A stretch of DNA of 64,000 bases from Streptomyces sp. B3I8 (lineage in GTDB: Bacteria; Actinomycetota; Actinomycetes; Streptomycetales; Streptomycetaceae). Positions 26,052 to 37,781 of this stretch are shown here, one piece after another; within the stretch, counting starts at the first letter, position 1; every line of letters begins with the position of its first letter. The notes beneath the pieces are model-generated. The model saw nothing but the letters and a program-made list of their open reading frames with translations. It did no database searches and was not told where the DNA came from. The stretch lies in the NCBI RefSeq assembly GCF_030816915.1, contig NZ_JAUSYN010000002.1:4973501-5037500 (forward strand). Reading direction: 5' to 3'. A program made the translations under genes and the position numbers.

Positions 26052-26777
26052 TTGAGCACGATCGCGATCGTCGGCGCGGGTCCGCAACTGGGCCGCGCGA
26101 TCGGCCGGCGATTCGGTGCCGAGGGGTTCGACGTGGCGCTGCTCGCCCGCAACCGCACGACCCTGGAGGACGTGGCCGAGGACCTGGCCGGCGCGGGCGT
26201 CCGGGCCGAGGTGTTCCCCGCCGACGTCACCGACCGTCCCGCCCTGCACACGGCGCTGACCGCCGCCGAGGAGCGGCTCGGGCCGATCGACGTCCTCGAG
26301 TACTCGCCCGCGCCCACCCCGGCCGACCTGCGCCGGGCGCCGCTCGTCGAGGCCACGAAGGTCACCGTCGATTCGGTCCTGGCCCAGCTCGACCTCTACC
26401 TGCTCGGCGGCGTCGCCGCGATACAGCACGTCCTGCCCGGCATGCTGGAACGCGGCACGGGCACCGTCCTGGTCACCAGCGGCGCGGGGTCCGGTCCGAT
26501 CATCGCCCCGCACGTGGCGAACGTGCAGATCGCCACCGGCGGGATGCGCAACTGGATCCTCAACCTGCACGCCGCGCTCTCCGGCACCGGCGTCCACGCC
26601 GCACACGTGGCGATCGCCGCCTACATCGGCCAGGGCGGCGACGCCTCCCGGCCGGAGACGATCGCCGACGCGTACTGGCGGCTGCACACGGAGCGCAAGG
26701 AGGCCGAGGTGGTCGTCCAGGACCTGCCGGACGACTACCTGGAACGCGGCCTGGCGGACAAGTTCCACGAGTCCTGA
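26052..26777 (+). CDS. SDR-like protein lacking the catalytic tyrosine
   Basis: A 241-aa Rossmann protein. IAIVGAGPQLGRAIGRRFGAEG is the nucleotide-binding turn, VALLARNRTTL the cofactor-selective region and ADVTDRPAL follows. The active-site strand is present (GTVLVTSGAGSG), but the expected YxxxK is replaced by NVQIATGGMRN, with no tyrosine or lysine. It starts with TTG 26052 after GAGGTGG, a rare start that is well supported by spacing. It may bind NAD(P)H without classical catalysis. The divergent AraC gene likely controls it. Confidence 0.82.
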   Translation: MSTIAIVGAGPQLGRAIGRRFGAEGFDVALLARNRTTLEDVAEDLAGAGVRAEVFPADVTDRPALHTALTAAEERLGPIDVLEYSPAPTPADLRRAPLVEATKVTVDSVLAQLDLYLLGGVAAIQHVLPGMLERGTGTVLVTSGAGSGPIIAPHVANVQIATGGMRNWILNLHAALSGTGVHAAHVAIAAYIGQGGDASRPETIADAYWRLHTERKEAEVVVQDLPDDYLERGLADKFHES

Positions 26778-26856
26778 GTCTTCCGTCCGCCCCGTACGGC
26801 GAGTGCGCCGCGGGGCGGACGCCAGGGCCCCGCGCCGCAGGCCATAGGCTTCCCGC

Positions 26857-27864
26857 GTGAGCGACAACAGCCAGTTCAGGTTCGGGCCCGCCACCGGCGT
26901 CGGCTCCATGCCGGGCGGTGACGCGCGGGAGGCCGCGAAGACCGTCACCGGATCCTTCGAGGACTTCCCCTTCCTCGCCGAACTGCCGGCCCGCGGCCCA
27001 GGCGCCGACATGATCGGCCGCACCGCCGGGATGCTCGTCGAGCTCTACGCGCGCGTGGAGCCCAGCGGCTGGCGGATCGGGGACCGCCCCGGACGCGACA
27101 CCAAACGGGCCCGCTCCTGGCTCGGCGAGGACCTCGACGCCCTGGAGGAGTTCACCCAGGGCTACGAAGGCCCTCTGAAGGTGCAGGCCGTGGGCCCCTG
27201 GACGCTCGCCGCGGCCCTGGAGCTGCGCAACGGCGAGGCCGCCCTCTCCGACCCCGGCGCCTGCCGCGACCTGGCCGGCTCGCTCGCCGAGGGGCTGCGG
27301 GAGCATCTCGCCGAGGTGAGCCGCCGGGTGCCCGGCGCGCAAGTCGTGCTCCAGCTCGACGAGCCCTCCCTCACCGCCGTCCTGCGCGGCGAGGTCCGCA
27401 CCGCCAGCGGCTACCGCACCCACCGCGCGTTCGACCGGCAGGTCGTCGAGGCCACGCTGCGCGACGTCGTCGGCGCCCACGGCACCGGACCCGTCCTCGT
27501 GCACTCCTGCGCCCCCGACGTGCCCTTCGCGCTGCTCCGCCGGGCCGGTGCGGCGGCCGTCTCCTTCGACTTCTCCCTGCTCACCGAGCGTGACGACGAC
27601 ACGCTGGGGGAAGCAGTGGAAGCGGGGACCCGGCTGTTCACCGGTGTCGTGCCCGGCACGGACGCCCCGTTGTCAGACCCTGCCGGTAGCGTCATGGGTG
27701 TCAGGACGCTGTGGCGCAGGCTGGGGCTGTCTCCGGAACTTCTCGCGGAGGCGGTCACGGTCACCCCGGCGTGCGGACTCGCGGGCGCGTCCCCCGAGTA
27801 CGCGCGCCGGGCGCTCGCCCACTGCGCCCGGGCGGCGAGGTCCCTCGCGGACGACCCAGAGTAA
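26857..27864 (+). CDS. cobalamin-independent methionine synthase-like protein (MetE C-terminal type)
   Basis: A 335-aa single-domain MetE-like protein, less than half the length of full MetE. FGPATGVGSMPGGD begins the barrel; VLQLDEPSL, VLVHSCAPD and VTPACGLAG carry the acidic residue and the His/Cys/Cys zinc ligands that activate homocysteine or a related thiol. Such short forms lack the N-terminal tetrahydrofolate-binding half, so the methyl donor is uncertain. TAGGCT (26845-26850) ends 6 nt before GTG 26857, suggesting a leaderless message. It lies 15 bp upstream of ligA. Confidence 0.85.
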   Translation: MSDNSQFRFGPATGVGSMPGGDAREAAKTVTGSFEDFPFLAELPARGPGADMIGRTAGMLVELYARVEPSGWRIGDRPGRDTKRARSWLGEDLDALEEFTQGYEGPLKVQAVGPWTLAAALELRNGEAALSDPGACRDLAGSLAEGLREHLAEVSRRVPGAQVVLQLDEPSLTAVLRGEVRTASGYRTHRAFDRQVVEATLRDVVGAHGTGPVLVHSCAPDVPFALLRRAGAAAVSFDFSLLTERDDDTLGEAVEAGTRLFTGVVPGTDAPLSDPAGSVMGVRTLWRRLGLSPELLAEAVTVTPACGLAGASPEYARRALAHCARAARSLADDPE

Positions 27865-30075
<2,211 letters not shown>

Positions 30076-30304
30076 CGGTTGAAGGCCACCCGTTCGGCGC
30101 ATACCAGATGCATACGGGTGGCCGGGTCGCATTCGGGCAACCATCGTCGACCGCTGCCCGTGGAAGCCTTACGCGGCCTACTGTTGAGAGGTGCGCCTGC
30201 CGTGCCCCGCTGCGTGGTGGGTTTTTGGACGTGGTGCCGTCGGCGGTCGTCGCCGGCACCGGGCCGCGAACGCGTGGGCACCGCCGGCTGTGAGAGGGAC
30301 GGGA

Positions 30305-33133
30305 ATGGAACCGAGCGAGAGCGCCGCCCCGGACGCGCGGCTGCGCGTGCGCCGGATATCCGGCGCGTGGCGCCGCGGAGCCTCCCGAACGGCGTCGCGC
30401 TCGCCCGACGCCGGGGCGATACCGCGCGAGGACACGGGAGCGGCGGGAGCCGCCGGAACGGCGGGCGCCGCCAGAGCTACCGGAGCCGCCCCGGGCGCCG
30501 CCGCCGAGGACGCCGCTGCGGGCGCCCTGGGCGGGGCGGGCGGGTCGGGCCTTCCGGCTCTCCCGGGTCGTCCGGGTGCGTCGGGCCGTTCGGGTACGTC
30601 GGGTCTTCCGAACCTCCCGGGCCGTCCGGGTGCCTCGGGGAGGCCGGGTGCCGCGGGGCGGCGGCCGGGGGCCGCGGGTGACTCGGGTGCGTCGGGTGCG
30701 CAGAGCGCTTCTGGCAGGTCCGGTGCCTCGGGTGCCCTGGGTGCGTCTGGTTCTCCGGGTGCTCGGAGTGCTTCGGACACCTCCGGTGCTTTCAGTGCCT
30801 CCGGTGCCTCTGGCGCGTCCAGTGCCTCGGGTGTTCCGGGTGCCACTGGTGCCCCGGGTACGTCAGTTGCCCCGGGCGCGGCCGGTGCCGTGCGTGGGCG
30901 GGGTGCCGCCGGTGCCTCGGGTGTGCCCCGTGGCTCCGGGGCCGGTGCCGTGCCGGGGCAGGGTGGTTCCGGAACCGGAAGCGGGAGGGTGCCGCGCTGG
31001 GTGCCGAGGCCGGGCGGGGCACCGCGACCGGGCGGCACCCGGGCGGCCGATCCCCGGGCGGACGGCGGCGGTCATCCGCTGGAGCGCGGGGAGCGGGGCC
31101 CCTCCTGGCCGTCGCTGCCCGCGGCCGTCGTCGGTGTCGGCGCCGTCGTCCTCGGCGCCGGCTTCTACCGGGCGTTCGACGGTCACCACGCGCTCTTCCC
31201 GTCCGGCACCGTCGGCTGGTCCCTCGCCCTGCTCACCGGCGTCATCGTCGGCCACCTCGTGGCGCTCGGCCGCTCCCGCTGGTCCGGCGGCACCGGCTCC
31301 GGCGCCGCCCTCACCCTCGCCGTCCTGCTGCTCCACGGCTGGGTCGCCGCCGGCATGATCAGCCTCACCACCGTCGTCCTGGTCGGCGTCGCCCGGCCCG
31401 GGCGCTGGCGGCAGGGCGTCCTGCACGGCGCGGTGGACATCCTCGGCATCGGCACCGGCGCCCTGCTGCTGGCCGCGTGCGGCCGCGTCCCGTCCGTCGA
31501 ACACCCCTGGTACCCGAGCACCTGGACGTTCGCCACCGCACCCCAGGTCGCGCTGGTCGCCTGCGCCTACCTCGTCGTCACCCGCGCCCTGCTGTGGTTC
31601 CTGCACGGACCGCGCGGCGGCCACCTGCCCACCGTCGCCCGCACCGCCCTGGTCCGACAGGGACTGCTCGCCGTCGCACTGCTCGGCATCACCCCGCTGA
31701 TCTGCGTCGTCGCCGAGGCCCGGCCGCTGCTGCTGCCCCTGTTCGCCATCCCCCTCATCGCGCTCGACTCCACCCTGTGGATCGCCCGCATCCGCGCCGA
31801 GGAACAACTGCGCGACCCGCTGACCGGACTGCCCAACCGGCAGTGGCTGCTGGAACGCACCTGGAGCGCCCTCGACGACGCCGAACGCATCGGGGCACGG
31901 TCCGCCCTCATGCTGATCGACCTCGACCGCTTCCGCTCCGTCAACGACACCCTCGGCCATCTCGCGGGCGACCGGCTGCTCCTCCAGATCGCCGAACGAC
32001 TGCGGCTGGCGCTGCCCCGAGGGGCCGAGGCCGCACGGCTCGGCGGCGACGAGTTCGCCGTCTTACTGCCGATCGCCGACTCGACCACCTCCGCCTCCCG
32101 CGTCGCCCGCAACCTGGTGGTCGCGCTCAGCTCCCCGCTCGACCTCGACGGGCTCACCCTCGTCCTGGAGGCCAGCGCCGGGCTCGCCGTCTTCCCCGAC
32201 CACTCCACCGACGCCGAGGGACTGCTGCGCCGCGCCGACGTGGCGATGTACCAGGCGAAACGTGACCGCACGGGCGTCGAGGTCTACGAGTCCAAGCGGG
32301 ACTCCAACACCCCCGACCGCCTCGGCCTGCTGGGCGACCTGCGGCGCGCGCTCGACGCGCACGAGGTGCAACTGCACTACCAGCCCAAGGTCCGCTTCGA
32401 CGGAGAGGTCGCCGGGCTCGAAGCACTGGTGCGCTGGGTGCACCCCGAGCGCGGCCGGGTCCCGCCGGACGAGTTCATCGCCATCGCCGAGTCCTCCGGG
32501 CTGATGCCGCACCTGACCGAGTACGTCCTGGAGACCGCGCTCGAACAGGTGGCCGCCTGGCGGAAGAAGGGCTTGTTCGTCCCGGTCGCGGTCAACGTCT
32601 CCCCGCGCGACGTCCACACCCCCGGCTTCGCCGGTTCCGTCGCCGCGCGGCTGGCCCGGCACGGGGTGCCGGCGGGGGCGCTGCAGCTCGAGATCACCGA
32701 GCATGTGCTGCTCGAGGACCCGCAGCGGGCCGCGGACACGCTGGCGGCGCTCGCCGGGCACGGCGTGAAGATGTCGCTGGACGACTTCGGGACGGGGTAC
32801 TCCTCGCTCGTGCACCTGCGGCGGCTGCCGGTGAGCGAGCTGAAGATCGACCGGTCGTTCGTGGCGAGGCTGGCGATCGACACGGAGGACGCGGAGATCG
32901 TGCGCTGCACGATCGATCTCGCGCACTCGCTGGGGTTGATGGTGGTCGCGGAGGGTGTCGAGGACGACGAGACGTGGGAGCGGTTGCGGGATCTGCGGTG
33001 TGACGCGGTGCAGGGGTGGCTGGTGTCGGCGGCGATGCCGCCGGACGAGACGACGGCGTGGTTGCGGGCGCGGGGAGCGCCGCGGCGGGCCTCGGCCGCG
33101 CCCGCGCTGCCGGCGGCGGCCGGGGACGAATAG
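30305..33133 (+). CDS. rmdB: membrane GGDEF-EAL c-di-GMP protein with a collagen-like N-terminus (RmdB-like)
   Basis: A 942-aa protein. Residues about 45-250 are a low-complexity Gly/Ala/Ser/Pro region with collagen-like G-x-y stretches such as GRPGASGRPGAAG. Residues about 265-490 hold several membrane helices. The GGDEF domain starts at DPLTGLPNRQWLL with an intact RLGGDEF (about 580), and the EAL domain has intact GLEALVRW (about 704), DDFGTGYSSL and VVAEGVED. S. coelicolor RmdB, next to ligA, is a c-di-GMP phosphodiesterase needed for normal development. The position after ligA supports the name, and both active sites look intact. ATG 30305 has a GAGAGGGAC site. Confidence 0.85.
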   Translation: MEPSESAAPDARLRVRRISGAWRRGASRTASRSPDAGAIPREDTGAAGAAGTAGAARATGAAPGAAAEDAAAGALGGAGGSGLPALPGRPGASGRSGTSGLPNLPGRPGASGRPGAAGRRPGAAGDSGASGAQSASGRSGASGALGASGSPGARSASDTSGAFSASGASGASSASGVPGATGAPGTSVAPGAAGAVRGRGAAGASGVPRGSGAGAVPGQGGSGTGSGRVPRWVPRPGGAPRPGGTRAADPRADGGGHPLERGERGPSWPSLPAAVVGVGAVVLGAGFYRAFDGHHALFPSGTVGWSLALLTGVIVGHLVALGRSRWSGGTGSGAALTLAVLLLHGWVAAGMISLTTVVLVGVARPGRWRQGVLHGAVDILGIGTGALLLAACGRVPSVEHPWYPSTWTFATAPQVALVACAYLVVTRALLWFLHGPRGGHLPTVARTALVRQGLLAVALLGITPLICVVAEARPLLLPLFAIPLIALDSTLWIARIRAEEQLRDPLTGLPNRQWLLERTWSALDDAERIGARSALMLIDLDRFRSVNDTLGHLAGDRLLLQIAERLRLALPRGAEAARLGGDEFAVLLPIADSTTSASRVARNLVVALSSPLDLDGLTLVLEASAGLAVFPDHSTDAEGLLRRADVAMYQAKRDRTGVEVYESKRDSNTPDRLGLLGDLRRALDAHEVQLHYQPKVRFDGEVAGLEALVRWVHPERGRVPPDEFIAIAESSGLMPHLTEYVLETALEQVAAWRKKGLFVPVAVNVSPRDVHTPGFAGSVAARLARHGVPAGALQLEITEHVLLEDPQRAADTLAALAGHGVKMSLDDFGTGYSSLVHLRRLPVSELKIDRSFVARLAIDTEDAEIVRCTIDLAHSLGLMVVAEGVEDDETWERLRDLRCDAVQGWLVSAAMPPDETTAWLRARGAPRRASAAPALPAAAGDE

Positions 33134-33422
33134 CCTGCGGCTCCCCCGGGGTGGGGGCGTGGTCCCCGCCGGATGGTGGGGGTGCGGTTCCTGCCGGGGG
33201 CGCCCGGGAGGGTTTCCCGCCCCCGCCGCCCTTTCCCGTTCCCAGCCCCCGGGCGGCTCCGCCCCCGGACCTCTCGGTGCGTCGTCGGACGCGGGTGGGC
33301 GGGGCTTCTCGCGCGGTTCCCCGCGCCCCTCACGGGCGCGGCAACGAACCCGTGCGCCTTCACCCCGTCCCGCCCCATAGGATTGGGGCCGAACCGCTCG
33401 CACTCACTCAGAGGAACGCCGC
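33134..33422. repeat. intergenic region with the third copy of the dispersed repeat and the gatC promoter
   Basis: Positions 33310-33330, read on the minus strand, give AGGGGCGCGGGGAACCGCGCG, matching the copies at 7736 and 24174. TAGGAT (33378-33383) is a good -10 about 40 bp before gatC, whose own ribosome-binding site is GAGGAA. No gene is seen in this 289-bp gap. Confidence 0.55.
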
Positions 33423-33719
33423 ATGCCTGGCATCACGCGCGAGGAGGTCGCCCACCTCGCCCGGCTGGCGCGTCTGGAGCTGAAGCCCGAAGAGCTCGAC
33501 CACTTCGCGGGACAGCTGGACGACATCATCGGCGCGGTCGCCCGCGTCGCCGAGGTCGCCGACCAAGACGTACCGCCGACCTCCCACCCGCTGCCGCTGA
33601 CGAACGTCATGCGCGCGGACGAGGTCCGTCCCTCGCTCACCCCCGAGCAGGCGCTCTCCGGCGCCCCGGCCCAGGAGCAGCAGCGTTTCAAGGTGCCGCA
33701 GATCCTGGGGGAGGAGTAA
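33423..33719 (+). CDS. gatC: Asp-tRNA(Asn)/Glu-tRNA(Gln) amidotransferase subunit C
   Basis: A 98-aa subunit of standard length: [22 protein letters not shown] forms the helical N-terminus and the tail [20 protein letters not shown] wraps around GatA. It stabilises the GatAB complex that converts Glu-tRNA(Gln) and Asp-tRNA(Asn) to the amidated forms. First gene of the gatCAB operon, five bases before gatA. Confidence 0.97.
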   Translation: MPGITREEVAHLARLARLELKPEELDHFAGQLDDIIGAVARVAEVADQDVPPTSHPLPLTNVMRADEVRPSLTPEQALSGAPAQEQQRFKVPQILGEE

Positions 33720-33724
33720 CCGCC

Positions 33725-35214
<1,490 letters not shown>

Positions 35215-35218
<4 letters not shown>

Positions 35219-35457
35219 GCAACGCACTGTCCAAGGCCAAGGGTTTCAAGAAGTCCCGGACCGGTCTGTACGTCTCGATGGCCACGTCGGCGTTCGGCGC
35301 CCTCGGCGCCTACAAGCAGATCAAGAAGGCCCGCGACGACCACGACACGCTGCGACTGATCGACGCCGTCGTGACCGGCGCCGCGGTCGTCACCAACCTC
35401 GCCATCCTCTACCGCGAGCTGAAGCGGCTGGGCGACGACGACGTCCTGCTGGGCTGA
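35215..35457 (+). CDS. small conserved protein inside the gatCAB operon
   Basis: An 80-aa protein starting at GTG 35215, overlapping gatA by 4 nt and ending 15 bp before gatB. It has a basic start ([12 protein letters not shown]), a moderately hydrophobic stretch ([19 protein letters not shown]) and a charged end ([10 protein letters not shown]). I recall a similarly placed small gene in S. coelicolor. Its strict coupling to gatA suggests co-regulation with tRNA amidation, but no function is known. Confidence 0.85.
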
Positions 35458-35472
35458 GAGGGAAGCATCACC

Positions 35473-36987
35473 GTGACCACCACGACCGACCTGGTGTCGT
35501 ACGAGGACGCACTCGCGTCGTACGACCCCGTCATGGGCCTCGAGGTCCATGTCGAACTCGGCACCAAGACGAAGATGTTCTGCGGGTGCTCCACCGAGCT
35601 CGGTGCCGAGCCCAACTCGCAGACCTGCCCCACCTGCCTCGGCATGCCCGGCGCGCTCCCGGTCGTCAACGCGACCGGGGTCGAGTCGGCCATCCGGATC
35701 GGCCTCGCGCTCAACTGCGAGATCGCCGAGTGGTGCCGCTTCGCCCGGAAGAACTACTTCTATCCGGACATGCCGAAGAACTTCCAGACCTCCCAGTACG
35801 ACGAGCCGATCGCCTTCGACGGCTACCTCGACGTACAGCTGGAGGACGGCGAGGTCTTCCGCGTGCAGATCGAGCGCGCCCACATGGAGGAGGACACCGG
35901 CAAGTCGCTGCACGTCGGCGGCGCCACCGGCCGTATCCACGGCGCGTCCCACTCCCTGCTGGACTACAACCGCGCCGGCATCCCGCTCATCGAGATCGTC
36001 ACCAAGCCGATCGAGGGCGCGGGCGAGCGGGCCCCCGAGGTCGCGAAGGCGTACGTCGCCGAGCTGCGCGAGCTCATCAGGGCGCTCGGCGTCTCCGACG
36101 CCCGCATGGAGATGGGCCAGATGCGCTGCGACGTCAACCTGTCGCTGCGCCCCCACGGCCGGGAGAAGTTCGGCACCCGCAGCGAGACGAAGAACGTCAA
36201 CTCGCTGCGCTCCGTCGAGCGCGCGGCCCGCTTCGAGATCCAGCGGCACGCCGCGGTGCTCTCCTCGGGCGGCACGATCATCCAGGAGACCCGGCACTTC
36301 CACGAGGACACGGGGTCCACGACCTCCGGCCGCGTGAAGGAGGAGGCCGAGGACTACCGGTACTTCCCCGAGCCGGACCTGGTGCCGGTCGCCCCGGCCC
36401 GCGAGTGGGTCGAGGAGATCCGCGCCTCCCTGCCCGAGCTGCCGCTGGTGCGCCGCAACCGGCTGCGCGAGGAGTGGGGCATCTCCGGCTTCGACATGCA
36501 GGCGATCCTCAACGCCGGCGCGCTGGAGCCGATCGTCGCCACGATCGACGCGGGCGCGGACGCCGCCTCCGCCCGCAAGTGGTGGATGGGCGAGCTGGCC
36601 CGCAGCGCCAACGAGTCGCAGAAGCCGCTGGACGAGCTGGCGATCACGCCGCAGCAGGTCGCCAGGGTGGCCGAACTGGTGGCCGAGGGCGACCTCAACG
36701 ACAAGCTGGCCCGCCAGGTCATCGAGGGCGTGCTGGCCGGCGAGGGCACGCCGGACGAGGTCGTCGACAAGCGCGGCCTGAAGGTCGTCTCCGACGAGGG
36801 TGCCCTCGGCACCGCCGTCGACGAGGCGATCGCCGGCAACCCGGGCGTCGCGGACAAGATCCGCGGCGGCAAGGTGGCCGCGGCGGGCGCGCTGGTCGGC
36901 GCGGTCATGAAGGCCACGCGCGGCCAGGCCGACGCCGCCCGCGTCAAGGAGCTCATCCTCGAGAAGCTGGGCGTCACCGAGGGCTGA
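35473..36987 (+). CDS. gatB: Asp-tRNA(Asn)/Glu-tRNA(Gln) amidotransferase subunit B
   Basis: A 504-aa subunit that phosphorylates and amidates the mischarged t[23 protein letters not shown] begins the catalytic domain, with further landmarks [60 protein letters not shown] and [16 protein letters not shown]. The C-terminal helical/YqeY-like domain grips tRNA. GTG start. Confidence 0.98.
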   Translation: MTTTTDLVSYEDALASYDPVMGLEVHVELGTKTKMFCGCSTELGAEPNSQTCPTCLGMPGALPVVNATGVESAIRIGLALNCEIAEWCRFARKNYFYPDMPKNFQTSQYDEPIAFDGYLDVQLEDGEVFRVQIERAHMEEDTGKSLHVGGATGRIHGASHSLLDYNRAGIPLIEIVTKPIEGAGERAPEVAKAYVAELRELIRALGVSDARMEMGQMRCDVNLSLRPHGREKFGTRSETKNVNSLRSVERAARFEIQRHAAVLSSGGTIIQETRHFHEDTGSTTSGRVKEEAEDYRYFPEPDLVPVAPAREWVEEIRASLPELPLVRRNRLREEWGISGFDMQAILNAGALEPIVATIDAGADAASARKWWMGELARSANESQKPLDELAITPQQVARVAELVAEGDLNDKLARQVIEGVLAGEGTPDEVVDKRGLKVVSDEGALGTAVDEAIAGNPGVADKIRGGKVAAAGALVGAVMKATRGQADAARVKELILEKLGVTEG

Positions 36988-37028
36988 GCGGGAGCGGAAG
37001 CGAGACGTACACACGCACGTACGTCGTC

Positions 37029-37062
37029 GGAGGGGTGGCGCCGGTCGCGGTGCCACCCCTCC
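37029..37062 (+). terminator. terminator of the gatCAB operon
   Basis: GGAGGGGTGGC and GCCACCCCTCC form a perfect 11-bp stem around a 12-nt loop, 42 bp after the gatB stop. Confidence 0.75.
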
Positions 37063-37077
37063 GGCACGTCCGGCCCC

Positions 37078-37130
37078 GGTGCGCCGGACGTCTCGCCGCG
37101 GGGTTCCGGTGCGCCGGACGTCTCGCCGGG
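37078..37130. repeat. 22-bp direct repeat
   Basis: A 22-bp sequence beginning CGGTGCGCCGGACGTCTC occurs at 37078-37099 and again at 37109-37130. It lies between the gatB terminator and a small membrane gene and is not part of any convincing gene. Confidence 0.6.
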
Positions 37131-37177
37131 CGGCCCCGGCCCACGAGACGCCGCGGCAGGGACTACGCTCGGCGGCC

Positions 37178-37579
37178 ATGAGCGGACGTTCCCCCTCCGA
37201 CGTCGGCGGGCGCGACGCCGCCCACGCCGACCCGTCCGACGCCCCCGGCACCGCCGACGTGCATGCCTTTGTCGAGGACGCCGTAAATGACGAGGACGCC
37301 GTAGCTGACGAGGACGCCGAGGACGGGTTCTCCCCGGACGCCCGGCGGGCCCGCTGGATCGCGACCGGCACCGGCGCCCTGCTGACCGCCGCCGGCCTCG
37401 CCGCGGCGGTGCTGCGCGCCGTGGACGCGGCCCCGCCGCTCGTCCCCCTCGCCTACGCCTCCGGCGCCGCCGGCTGCGCGCTGGCGGCCGTGCTCGGCTC
37501 CCGCGGCCGTACCCGCCGGGCCCTGTGGCTCATGATCGCCGGCACGGCACTGATGGCGGTCGGGGACCAGTTCGACTGA
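37178..37579 (+). CDS. acidic-N-terminus membrane protein (133 aa)
   Basis: The first 50 residues are Asp/Ala-rich, encoded partly by a short tandem DNA repeat (EDAVNDEDAVADEDAED). Then come three hydrophobic segments: TGALLTAAGLAAAVLRAV, LAYASGAAGCALAAVLGS and ALWLMIAGTALMAVGDQ. No family is recognised. TACGCT (37164-37169) ends 8 nt before ATG 37178, suggesting a leaderless mRNA. Confidence 0.72.
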   Translation: MSGRSPSDVGGRDAAHADPSDAPGTADVHAFVEDAVNDEDAVADEDAEDGFSPDARRARWIATGTGALLTAAGLAAAVLRAVDAAPPLVPLAYASGAAGCALAAVLGSRGRTRRALWLMIAGTALMAVGDQFD

Positions 37580-37781
37580 GGCGCCCGGACCGGCGGACGG
37601 ACGGCTCCCGTCGATCCCCTCGCGCATTCCCCGCACCGCTGTGAGTAAGGCCACTATCACCACAAACGATCATTTTCACCTGCAACAGTGAACGAGCAGT
37701 GTTCAAGCGTTCTTTGCGGGCTGATCGCCTTATTCCGTGCCGACTTCGGGCAAAGATCCACACCCCCAAGGGAGCACGTCC
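37580..37781. promoter_or_regulatory. promoter region of the MMPL exporter gene
   Basis: A locally A/T-rich stretch around 37645-37690 contains TGAAC (37689-37693) and GTTCA (37701-37705) as an inverted repeat within CAGTGAAC and CAGTGTTC. AAGGGAG lies just upstream of GTG 37782. No gene is seen. Confidence 0.4.

Noticed and set aside
37079-37177. 33-codon Arg-rich extension of the small membrane protein
   Set aside because: It translates the 22-bp direct repeat; ATG 37178 directly follows a -10 hexamer and fits better.
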